Positions 1 through 8,479 of a stretch of 64,000 nucleotides of DNA are shown one piece after another; the first letter of the stretch is position 1, and every line of letters starts with the position of its first letter. Both the position numbers and the translations under genes were made by a program. The notes beneath the pieces are model-generated. The model worked only from the letters and a program-made list of their open reading frames with translations, made no database searches and was not told where the DNA came from. Source of the DNA: Silvanigrella paludirubra (lineage in GTDB: Bacteria; Bdellovibrionota_B; Oligoflexia; Silvanigrellales; Silvanigrellaceae); NCBI RefSeq assembly GCF_009208775.1, contig NZ_WFLM01000002.1:720864-784863 (forward strand). Reading direction: 5' to 3'.

Positions 1-22
1 TTTCTCTTTATTTTTTTGCCTT

Positions 23-1993
23 TTAATCCTCATCTTTTTCTCTGAGTTTTTCTAACACAGAAAAATCTTCTAAAGTAGTCGTATCTCCTTTAATTACTCC
101 CGTAGTCGCCAATTCTCTTAAAAGCCTTCTCATAATTTTACCACTCCGTGTTTTTGGTAAGGCTTCCGTAAAGCGAATATCATCAGGTCTAGCTAAAGTT
201 CCAATTTCTTTTACAATAAACTTTGAAATATCTTCTTTCAAATGAGAATTTACTTTTTCTGATTTTTTTAAAGTAATAAAAGCAACAATTCCTTGTCCTT
301 TAATGGGATCGGGTCTTCCTACTACCGCGCATTCCGCAATACTAGGATGGTGAACAGCAGCACTTTCTATTTCCATTGTACCAAGTCGATGTCCACTTAC
401 ATTAATGACATCATCAACTCTTCCCATTATCCAAAAATAACCTTCTTTATCTTGATGAGCCCCATCTCCAGTAAAGTAATGGCCTTCAATTTCTTTCCAA
501 TATGTTTTTTTATAACGATCATGATCACCATATATGGTTCTAGCCATATATGGCCAAGGATTTTTTATGCATAAATAACCGCCCTCGTTCCCTTTTGCTT
601 TTGTACCATCTTTTTTTAAGATAACAGGCTCTATTCCAAAAAAAGGATTTGTTGCGCTACCAGGTTTTGTTGCCATTATTCCAGGAAAAGGAGCTATCAT
701 GGCTGCTCCTGTTTCTGTTTGCCACCAAGTATCTACGATAGGACACTTTTTCTTACCAATGACTTCATTATACCAAATCCAGGCTTCAGGATTTATAGGC
801 TCACCAACCGTTCCAAGTAGTCTTAAACTAGATAAATCATGTTTTAATGGGTATTCATTTCCAAGTCGTATAAAGGAACGAATAGCCGTTGGCGCTGTAT
901 ATAACGTTGTTACTTTATGATCTGATATCATTTTCCAAAATCTATCTGGCTCTGGAAAAGTAGGAGCTCCTTCATACATGAATACGGTTGCTCCATTGCT
1001 CAGAGGCCCATAAACAACGTAACTATGTCCTGTTATCCATCCCACATCTGCAGTACACCAATAAATATCTGTTTCTTTAATATCAAATAAATATTTTGTT
1101 GTTACGGTAGCTCCTAATAAATAACCCGCTGTTGTATGAAGTAATCCTTTTGGTTTGCCTGTTGTTCCGCTTGTATATAAAATAAATAAAGGATGCTCAG
1201 ATGACAAAGGAATTGCTTCACATACTTTTGCTTGTTTAGCAGAATACTCATGCCACCATAAATCTCGTCCTGTTTTCATATTTACTTTTTCAGAAGTTCT
1301 TTTAACAACAATTACATTTTTTATTGTGGAGGTTTCTAAAAGCGCTTCATCAGCCATTTCTTTCATTTTAACTACACTGCCTTTGCGAAATCCTCCATCA
1401 GCTGTAAATAAAATTTTACAACCTGAGTCTTGAATTCGATCTCTTAATGAATTGCTACTAAATCCACCAAATACAACAGTGTGAACAACACCAATTCTTG
1501 TACAAGCTAGCATTGCTATCATTGCTTCAGGAATTAAAGGCATATATATAGCCGCTTTATCTCCAGCTACTAATCCCAAACTTTTTAACATATTTGCACA
1601 TATCATGACTTCCGAATAAAGCTGCTGATAAGTATATGTCTTAACGTCTCCTGGTTCTCCTTCCCAAATAAGTGCTGCTTTATTTTTTCTATCCGAATTT
1701 ACATGTCTATCTAAACAATTATAAGAAATATTTAAAGTAGCACCAATAAACCATTCCGCTTTATAATCTTTCCATTTAAATACGCTTCGCCATTTTTTAA
1801 AAAAAACAAGATGAGTTGCAGCCATTTTTTCCCAGAATTTTTTTGGATCTTTAATTGAACTATTATACATTCTTTTATATGTATTATAATCTTTTAAAAT
1901 ATAATTTTCTGAAAATTTTTTATTTGGTAAAAATTTTCTATTTTCTTTTAATAAAGAATCAATTGAAACTTCTGCTAACTCATTATTTGCCAT
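23..1993 (-). CDS. acs: Acetyl-CoA synthetase (AMP-forming)
   Basis: Activates acetate with ATP and CoA to acetyl-CoA through an acetyl-AMP intermediate in the cytoplasm. The protein shows the adenylate-forming signature YTSGTTGKPKG, the DTWWQTETGA motif, the GRVDDVINVSGHR hinge region and the C-terminal KTRSGKIMRR, whose last-but-two lysine is the one acetylated in Acs enzymes. At 656 residues from the chosen ATG it matches the usual ~650. The ATG at 1993 overlaps the stop of the upstream gene (TAATG), so I prefer it to a TTG at 2020. It is last in an operon with the MMT-like gene and is probably translationally coupled to it. Confident assignment. Confidence 0.96.
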   Translation of the reverse strand: MANNELAEVSIDSLLKENRKFLPNKKFSENYILKDYNTYKRMYNSSIKDPKKFWEKMAATHLVFFKKWRSVFKWKDYKAEWFIGATLNISYNCLDRHVNSDRKNKAALIWEGEPGDVKTYTYQQLYSEVMICANMLKSLGLVAGDKAAIYMPLIPEAMIAMLACTRIGVVHTVVFGGFSSNSLRDRIQDSGCKILFTADGGFRKGSVVKMKEMADEALLETSTIKNVIVVKRTSEKVNMKTGRDLWWHEYSAKQAKVCEAIPLSSEHPLFILYTSGTTGKPKGLLHTTAGYLLGATVTTKYLFDIKETDIYWCTADVGWITGHSYVVYGPLSNGATVFMYEGAPTFPEPDRFWKMISDHKVTTLYTAPTAIRSFIRLGNEYPLKHDLSSLRLLGTVGEPINPEAWIWYNEVIGKKKCPIVDTWWQTETGAAMIAPFPGIMATKPGSATNPFFGIEPVILKKDGTKAKGNEGGYLCIKNPWPYMARTIYGDHDRYKKTYWKEIEGHYFTGDGAHQDKEGYFWIMGRVDDVINVSGHRLGTMEIESAAVHHPSIAECAVVGRPDPIKGQGIVAFITLKKSEKVNSHLKEDISKFIVKEIGTLARPDDIRFTEALPKTRSGKIMRRLLRELATTGVIKGDTTTLEDFSVLEKLREKDED

Positions 1994-4900
1994 TATGCAC
2001 CCCGACTTACGGTATTCCAAAATAGTTTTAATTTTTCTAAAGCACTTTCAAATTCTTTTTCAGATACAGACAATACAAAACGTGAATAATCTTGAATACC
2101 AGTCCATTCAGAACTATTAATTAAGAGTCCCGTTTTATAAAATAAAACCTCATGAATATTTTTACCATCAATAACTACATTAATTTCTTCATTATTTTTT
2201 TTGATTGTGATTTTCTTACCAATTAATTTTGTGGGCTTGGCTATAATAAATAAACCACCTTTAGAATCTAAAGGTTCCCAACCACAAATTGATAAAATAT
2301 GACTTAATTTTTCAAAACGTTCTTGAAGAAATTCTTTTTGCTCGTTGTAATGATTTATCACATCATTATTTTGAGAATTTATTACTGAATAGATTTTTCT
2401 AGCTGCATATCGCATTGTATTTGGAATATAGTTATTAATTCCTCTTTCCATTGCGCTTTGTAATTGTTGATTTTCTGAATAGCCAAAACCAATTCTTAGA
2501 CCACCTGAGGAAAGCTCTTTAGATAAACCTCCAAGTAATATAAATTTTAACTTTGAAGAATAGTTTTTTATAATTGATGAAATATCATATGTTTCATCAG
2601 ATTTATGAAACTCTAGTTCAGAAAAAATAGTATCTAAAATTAAAACAGCATCATGTTTTTCAGCAACTTTAAAAATATCAATAAATTCTTGTTTTGAATA
2701 TTTTGCTCCTGTCGGATTAACAATAGGCAAGTTTAAATAAATCCATACTTTTTTCTTTTGTTTTGATAAAATATCATTTAATTTTGTTGCTTGAATTTTA
2801 AATTGCTGATCAATAGTTGTTTTAAGTGATAAAACTTCAGAGCCAAAGAAAAGAGCTGTTGCTTCAAAATATCCATAATTTCCAGAAGGAATTAAGATAG
2901 GATTTTTATTTAATGAACAATATTCTGAAATTCCTGCAAATAAAGAAGAAACACCATTTGCTAAAAATATATCTTTATTTTGAATTGATTTAAATCCAAA
3001 TCGTTTACTTAATGTATGAGCAATTTCACTTTCAGGATTATTTTCAGAATTTGAAATATTTTGTCTAACAAAACTTTCAAAAATAGCTGCTTTTACAAAA
3101 TTTGGACTTGGAAAAGTATTTTCTCCATAATCTAATCTTACAACATTACTATCTATTACATGGTGAGAATTTTTTATTGCTGGGTGTTCAAATGCCTTTG
3201 CACAGTCTTTTGATAGCCCAGTAAATTTATTTAAAAAGCTAGAATCTTCTGTTATAGGTAATCTTAAAGATTGTGATGAACTTCTTTTATTATTTTTTAC
3301 ATGAAAACTTAATAAATCAAATAAAATAGTATTATAAAATTCTTGAAGAACCACTGAAGTTCTACTATATGTAAGTTCTGCGGCATTACATATTGCACTT
3401 AAAAAAGAATCATTTTCACTCAATAAAAAAGTAACTTCAACATCTGAGTACAATCTATTATGAATAAAACTACATATTAAACTTACATGCCTTGGTAATT
3501 GCTGGTCAGATAAATATTCAAAAATACCATTGCCTTTGGGATAACTTGAAAGATCAAAACCATTGCTAAAATCTATAATTAATCTTGTGCCATATTTTTC
3601 AGTTGTATCTATAAGTCTTTTAATTGAATCTTGGCCTTTAATCTCAAAATCACTCAAAGAGCACAATACAAATTCTGGAGATATTGTCGAAACAAGTTTA
3701 CAAACCAATTCACATTGTTTTGGAGATTCAATCACAAATATATTATCATTATTTTGGGAAATATCTGCTTGTAACCATTCTGCAGGAAGGTCTTTACACA
3801 ATTCTTTATCAACAATAGCTTTATGAATATCATAAATTGAAAAAATATTTTTTATAACTGCAACTCTTGATGGAGCAATCAAAACACTTTTTGCTGTTAT
3901 TGGAACTCTCCAATACGTTCTAAAATATTCAGCAATATTTCTTCTAAATGAATTTTCTCCTCTAATATCTTCATAATCAAAAGCAGAAAAAGAATTTAAT
4001 TTTTCTGATAATCGTGATAAAAAAGACAGCTTTTCTTCTACTAAAGATCTATCATTAAAAGTAAGATCAAGACCACTTCGAGCATCAGAATATTCATCTT
4101 TTTTTAATAGACGTAAAACTTTTTTCATTTTAAGACTATCACGCATTTCAGCATCTAAAACTTGTAAGGAATGAAAAATTCTTCCGCCATTTTGTGCATA
4201 TGCATAAGCTGTACGTGCAGAAATAGAATCCGAGGAATTGGCACCCATATAAAATTCAAAACGATAAGCAGAATTTCTTTCAATTTCAACTAAAGGTTTT
4301 ATTTCTGTATCAAAAGCCTGTTCTATTTTTGTTTGCCAAACAGTTGTTACTTTAAAACCACGCCTTGTTAATAATCTATCTAAAACAGCTTTACCTGGTC
4401 TTCCTCCTAAATTTAATATTATTTTTCCTGACGATTTCATAACTTCAATTGATTCTTCAACAGCACGAGCAATTAAACCCAAACCAAACTGGTCTTCAAT
4501 GTAACCTTGTTTAGAACAGTAGTTACTTAATGCATATAAGGATTCATCTGTAACTGATTCAGGTAATATGTTTGGAATTAAACTAGAGTCAGGTGCTAAA
4601 ACTTGAGGAATACAACCTATTACTTTATCTAATTTTATTTGATTCGTAATACAATATTCTAAAAGATCGGAATGATGAAATTGAACTCTTTCTAATATTG
4701 ACTTACCTTCTGAATCTATATAAGCCTGTCCTGAATTATCAAGAGCATTTAAAAATAAGTTAATACGTGCACAAATAATTGCTTTCGGATTTATGTCGAG
4801 ACCATATATTTGCTGAGGAGCTCCTCTTTTTGCTAATGCAATACTTATCCATCCATTTCCACAACCAAGTTCTGCAAGAACACGATGATGAAATTCGGAA

Positions 4901-5259
4901 GAAGGGTATCTTGCCAATCCTTCAAAAAAAGTAAATGACCAATCTTCAGGAGTGAAAATACTTGGCAATTGCAAAAGTAACAACGTATTTGGACTTGATT
5001 CATCTCCATCAGTAATTAATTTATCAATCGAAAAATGATATTTAAGAACAGCATCATGTCCAGATTCTAAATTTAAAAAATGTTGGTAAAGTTCCGTTAA
5101 AGCACAACGAGCCTTGACTCTTGTTGAAGGATCTTCTAAATATTTTAAAATTTCTTTTAAATTTTCGAATGTTTGATTAGTAGATTTTTTACAGCTACTG
5201 AGGAATGCATTTAAATCAAAATTCCATGCATTTTTTTTACCCTCTTTTTCAGATTTCAT
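1993..5259 (-). CDS. Plant-type methionine S-methyltransferase (MTase-aminotransferase fusion)
   Basis: A 1088-residue, two-domain protein with the architecture and length of plant methionine S-methyltransferase (MMT), which makes S-methylmethionine from AdoMet and methionine. The N-terminal half holds an AdoMet-binding motif (ELGCGNG, residues 130-136), the GLDINP acidic loop (153-158) and GCIPQVL (215-221) at the NPPY-like position. The C-terminal third is a class I/II aminotransferase fold with NPTGAKYS, an aspartate in LDTIFSELEF, a PLP-type lysine (K914 in GGLSKELSSGG) and the carboxylate-binding arginine near residue 1060. Long stretches such as KAAIFESFVRQNIS match plant MMT as I remember it. 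The start overlaps the upstream stop by four bases and the stop overlaps the acs start. The homology is strong; substrate identity in this bacterium is inferred. Confidence 0.88.
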   Translation of the reverse strand: MKSEKEGKKNAWNFDLNAFLSSCKKSTNQTFENLKEILKYLEDPSTRVKARCALTELYQHFLNLESGHDAVLKYHFSIDKLITDGDESSPNTLLLLQLPSIFTPEDWSFTFFEGLARYPSSEFHHRVLAELGCGNGWISIALAKRGAPQQIYGLDINPKAIICARINLFLNALDNSGQAYIDSEGKSILERVQFHHSDLLEYCITNQIKLDKVIGCIPQVLAPDSSLIPNILPESVTDESLYALSNYCSKQGYIEDQFGLGLIARAVEESIEVMKSSGKIILNLGGRPGKAVLDRLLTRRGFKVTTVWQTKIEQAFDTEIKPLVEIERNSAYRFEFYMGANSSDSISARTAYAYAQNGGRIFHSLQVLDAEMRDSLKMKKVLRLLKKDEYSDARSGLDLTFNDRSLVEEKLSFLSRLSEKLNSFSAFDYEDIRGENSFRRNIAEYFRTYWRVPITAKSVLIAPSRVAVIKNIFSIYDIHKAIVDKELCKDLPAEWLQADISQNNDNIFVIESPKQCELVCKLVSTISPEFVLCSLSDFEIKGQDSIKRLIDTTEKYGTRLIIDFSNGFDLSSYPKGNGIFEYLSDQQLPRHVSLICSFIHNRLYSDVEVTFLLSENDSFLSAICNAAELTYSRTSVVLQEFYNTILFDLLSFHVKNNKRSSSQSLRLPITEDSSFLNKFTGLSKDCAKAFEHPAIKNSHHVIDSNVVRLDYGENTFPSPNFVKAAIFESFVRQNISNSENNPESEIAHTLSKRFGFKSIQNKDIFLANGVSSLFAGISEYCSLNKNPILIPSGNYGYFEATALFFGSEVLSLKTTIDQQFKIQATKLNDILSKQKKKVWIYLNLPIVNPTGAKYSKQEFIDIFKVAEKHDAVLILDTIFSELEFHKSDETYDISSIIKNYSSKLKFILLGGLSKELSSGGLRIGFGYSENQQLQSAMERGINNYIPNTMRYAARKIYSVINSQNNDVINHYNEQKEFLQERFEKLSHILSICGWEPLDSKGGLFIIAKPTKLIGKKITIKKNNEEINVVIDGKNIHEVLFYKTGLLINSSEWTGIQDYSRFVLSVSEKEFESALEKLKLFWNTVSRGA

Positions 5260-5564
5260 AAACTTTTCCTGTTAACTTTTTCTTCTAAATGTTTACCAAT
5301 AATGGTTGCTAAAAAAACAGGTGGAAATAGAACAATTATCATAGGCAAAATAGCTCCACCTGCTATAAAATAAAATAACCGCCTTGTCATTGATGTTTCA
5401 ATTGTAGGGCTTGAAAAACCTACTGGTAAATATTTATCTATTTTAATAAATAAAGACTGAACAATAGCTCCACTTAATACCCAATAAAATACAATTGCAA
5501 AGGAATAAAGTTCTAAAGGAAGATTAAGTTGCATTAAAGAATCAATTGAAAAAAGCATACTCAA
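5256..5564 (-). CDS. Small membrane protein of unknown function
   Basis: A 102-residue protein with a hydrophobic segment at about residues 18-42 and another at about 65-90, so probably two transmembrane helices, and a basic C-terminus. I do not recognise the family. The TTG at 5564 is chosen because GGAGG lies six bases upstream; an in-frame ATG at 5558 is farther from that site. Its stop overlaps the start of the MMT-like gene by four bases, so it is the first gene of the operon with MMT and acs. A role linked to methylated-sulfur or acetate metabolism is only suggested by position. Confidence 0.7.
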   Translation of the reverse strand: MSMLFSIDSLMQLNLPLELYSFAIVFYWVLSGAIVQSLFIKIDKYLPVGFSSPTIETSMTRRLFYFIAGGAILPMIIVLFPPVFLATIIGKHLEEKVNRKSL

Positions 5565-5801
5565 TAATAACCTCCATGTTAAGCCCGAATATACATTTAT
5601 ATTGTTATGCCATAGAGTAGCAATATTATCAAATTATCGCAACTAAACTGAATAAGGTAAGTTTTAAAATTTTTATTAAATATGAAATCAAAATTGTGAC
5701 TAATAAAAAATATCTGTATAACTTTAATTTGGTAAAGCCTTACTAAAGGAATTTGGTAAAACGAATACTTTTAGTTTTTGAATTTAATCAATGAGGATAT
5801 T

Positions 5802-6824
5802 ATGAAAATATTGAGAGTCCCAAATTATTTATCTTTAACTATCATGATAAGTTCTTTACATTTAAATATATTTGCACAAAGTGATGGAAGACCTGAATAT
5901 AAATCTCAAAAAGATTATTCCGAAGGAATTAGTCCTTTTTTAAATGCCCAAGCACGATCACTTTCCGCTCAAAGATTAACACCCTCTTCATATCCAGATG
6001 AAGCTGAAATTTTTTGCGGTTATGAGCAATGCGTTTTTGGATTAACAAGAGGACTTGTTATCGGAGGTGACGTATTTGGAATGGCTTATTCTCCACTTAG
6101 ACAGTATTTTGATCCTAATTGGGTTGGTGGAAATATTTATATCATAGATGCCTTCGGTGGTTTTCAAATTCTTAGAGATGTTGATAATAAAATTTATATG
6201 AATGCACAAATTGGATATAGAAGAATTAATTACGATTATAATGGAATTAATTTAAATAGCCAAGGAATAACAACAAAAGTAAATTACTCACAAGTAATTA
6301 CTCCCATTTATACACAAGGAATTTCATTTTCTGGTTTTTTTGCAGGAAATGCAACAACAAATGATCAACAAGATATAAGTAAAGATGCTCAAAATCACGG
6401 TAATTTTTCTAATTACGCTAGTTACTTTTACAGAGTTTCACAAAAATATCCTACCTATCAAGTTTCCTTACCAGCTAATATTGAATTTGCAAATTGGTCT
6501 GCACAGCAAACAGGCTTAAGTTCCCCAATTAGAACCTATGCACATTTAGAACCATTTTATATCCAAAATAATTTAAATTTTAATTATAATAATGTCTCTT
6601 TACAAAAAACGGAACAAAATTTTGGTATAAGGATTGCCGCAACGGGATCATATGAATCTTCTGAAGGTACAAAAACAGGAAGATTTAGTTTACTTAGTAG
6701 TATTGGGTTTGATTTTGCAACAAGCACAATATCTACGACACAATCAGGTAACGCGGATGTTGATATTCCTGCGAGAAGATGGCTGTCACCTTATATCAAT
6801 CTTGCTGGTAGCTGGCAATTTTAA
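5802..6824 (+). CDS. Predicted outer-membrane beta-barrel protein
   Basis: About 340 residues starting with a Sec signal peptide (hydrophobic to about residue 25, cleavage plausible after an A-Q step). The mature part is rich in alternating aromatic and polar strands (for example NAQIGYRRINYDY, and YASYFYRVS) with Asn-rich turns, and the protein ends in phenylalanine after INLAGSWQF, a typical outer-membrane assembly signature. Two cysteines near the mature N-terminus (FCGYEQC) could form a disulfide. The ATG at 5802 has AGG five bases upstream; a TTG at 5778 lacks a ribosome site. The family is not recognised. It stands alone, divergent from the MMT operon. Confidence 0.72.
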   Translation: MKILRVPNYLSLTIMISSLHLNIFAQSDGRPEYKSQKDYSEGISPFLNAQARSLSAQRLTPSSYPDEAEIFCGYEQCVFGLTRGLVIGGDVFGMAYSPLRQYFDPNWVGGNIYIIDAFGGFQILRDVDNKIYMNAQIGYRRINYDYNGINLNSQGITTKVNYSQVITPIYTQGISFSGFFAGNATTNDQQDISKDAQNHGNFSNYASYFYRVSQKYPTYQVSLPANIEFANWSAQQTGLSSPIRTYAHLEPFYIQNNLNFNYNNVSLQKTEQNFGIRIAATGSYESSEGTKTGRFSLLSSIGFDFATSTISTTQSGNADVDIPARRWLSPYINLAGSWQF

Positions 6825-6864
6825 TAAGAAACGTCCAAATGCTTGAAAGAATATTAGCAATATG

Positions 6865-6944
6865 ACAACCTTGTATATTACGACATTGCGCAAATCTAAG
6901 GAAAACCGCTTTCGGAAAACCAACTTATGCAAAGGTTGTTTTTT
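6865..6944 (+). other. Stem-loop element ahead of the acyl-CoA reductase gene
   Basis: ACAACCTT (6865-6872) and AAGGTTGT (6932-6939) can pair as a perfect 8-bp stem, followed at once by a run of T. Inside lies a short CCG-CTTT-CGG hairpin flanked by repeated GGAAAACC. The arrangement could be the terminator of the upstream gene, or an attenuator or small RNA in the leader of the downstream gene. I do not recognise a known riboswitch class. The stem is seen in the sequence; its function is inferred. Confidence 0.45.
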
Positions 6945-6975
6945 AGGCTAAAGTGTACAAGAAAGGGTACCATAT

Positions 6976-8466
6976 ATGACAATTTCTAATCTCTCCATTC
7001 ATAACTCATTTGAAGGTAAAACAATTTTAATTATTGGAGGGAGTGGATTTATTAGCAAGGTCTGGATCTCTATGCTACTAGAATATATTCCTAAAATAAA
7101 AAAAGTTTATGTTCTTATTCGTCCAGATAAAGGTAAAAATGCTTTTACCCGCTTTGATGAAATATATTCTAACTCTCCTGTTTTTAAAAACTTGCATCAA
7201 ATTTATGGAAACAGTCTTTCTAAAGTTAAAAAACTTGAAGTTGTTTCTGGAAATATCTGCTCCGAATATCTTGGCTTAAATAAACAAATTGAAGAAAAAT
7301 TATGCAATGAACTTGATCTTGTTGTTAACTTTGCCGCTGATTTAAGATTTATTGCCCCTTTAGATCAAATGCTAAAAACGAATTCTGAAAGCACATTAAA
7401 AATTGCTGACTTTATATTATCTACAAAACATGCAAAACTTTTACATATATCTACTTGTTATGTAGCAGGAATGGCAGATGGTATTGTGTCTGAGCAAATA
7501 TTAAAAGACGTTTCTCCTAACGGAACAAAATTTTCCGCAGAAGATGAATTAAAAGGCGGTTTACAAGAATCACTTGGAGCACGCTCACGCAATGCAAATG
7601 ATAGAGAACTCATCAAAATAGGTGCTATCCGTGCTGAAAGATTAGGTTGGCCAAATACATATACTTATTCAAAAGCCCTAGGAGAATCTTTATTATCTAA
7701 AAAACTTCCTGAAAATAGATTATGTATATTTAGACCAAGCATAGTAGAATCTGCTGAAAAATATCCTTTTCCTGGTTGGAATGAAGATTTTAATGGAACA
7801 GCCCCTTTTATACAAATGCTAAGCTCAAGATATAGACTACTTGTTGCAAAACCAAATCATAATTTAGATATAATACCTGTAGATTATGTTGCAAAAGGAT
7901 TAACTATTGCTGCATCTGCATTATTAATAAATAAACATGCGCAAGTTTACCAAAGTTCAACTTCCTCTGTAAATCCACTTTCCGTCGAACATGCATCTTA
8001 TTTTGTTTTTAATTTCTTTAAAAAAGATGCTCAAAAATCATTAAGTCACATGTTACTTCCTAATCCAAGACCAAAATTCATTACACCAAAGCATATTTTA
8101 TCAGGCTCTAGTATTACAAAATATGAAAAGTCAGTATCCTTTGTTTTTGATTTAATTAAACTTGATAAAAATTCTGCAAGATTAATATCTAAAATGGGGA
8201 TTGAAAAAGTAATTACTACAATTAAAAGAAAAGCAAGAACAATTGATACAATTATGAAAGTATATAAACCATTTATCTATGATTATAATTATACTTTTAA
8301 GTCTGATAATTTACTAAATCATAAAGTTGTAGAAGAAGAATTTTCATACACACCTACTGATATTAAATGGGATAAGTATTGGAATGAAATTCATATTCCA
8401 GGATTAAAACAATGGTGCTTACCGCAATTAAAGGCATTAACAAGTGGTAAAAAAAATGCCCCATAA
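6976..8466 (+). CDS. Alcohol-forming fatty acyl-CoA reductase family protein
   Basis: A 496-residue protein of the FAR/Male-sterility family, which reduces fatty acyl-CoA (or acyl-ACP) with NADPH to fatty alcohol. The N-terminal Rossmann fold has GGSGFIS (21-27) where most FARs have TGxTGFLG. HISTCYVAG and the catalytic YxxxK pair (Y229, K233, in TYTYSK) follow, then RPSIVE and FPGWNEDFNG, which closely match human FAR1 as I recall it. The C-terminal part (about 300-496) fits the FAR_C region. A ribosome site AAAGGG precedes the ATG. Its product would be the fatty-alcohol substrate of the alkyl-DHAP synthase encoded about 4 kb downstream, supporting an ether-lipid role. Confidence 0.87.
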   Translation: MTISNLSIHNSFEGKTILIIGGSGFISKVWISMLLEYIPKIKKVYVLIRPDKGKNAFTRFDEIYSNSPVFKNLHQIYGNSLSKVKKLEVVSGNICSEYLGLNKQIEEKLCNELDLVVNFAADLRFIAPLDQMLKTNSESTLKIADFILSTKHAKLLHISTCYVAGMADGIVSEQILKDVSPNGTKFSAEDELKGGLQESLGARSRNANDRELIKIGAIRAERLGWPNTYTYSKALGESLLSKKLPENRLCIFRPSIVESAEKYPFPGWNEDFNGTAPFIQMLSSRYRLLVAKPNHNLDIIPVDYVAKGLTIAASALLINKHAQVYQSSTSSVNPLSVEHASYFVFNFFKKDAQKSLSHMLLPNPRPKFITPKHILSGSSITKYEKSVSFVFDLIKLDKNSARLISKMGIEKVITTIKRKARTIDTIMKVYKPFIYDYNYTFKSDNLLNHKVVEEEFSYTPTDIKWDKYWNEIHIPGLKQWCLPQLKALTSGKKNAP

Positions 8467-8479
8467 AATAACTAAATTG

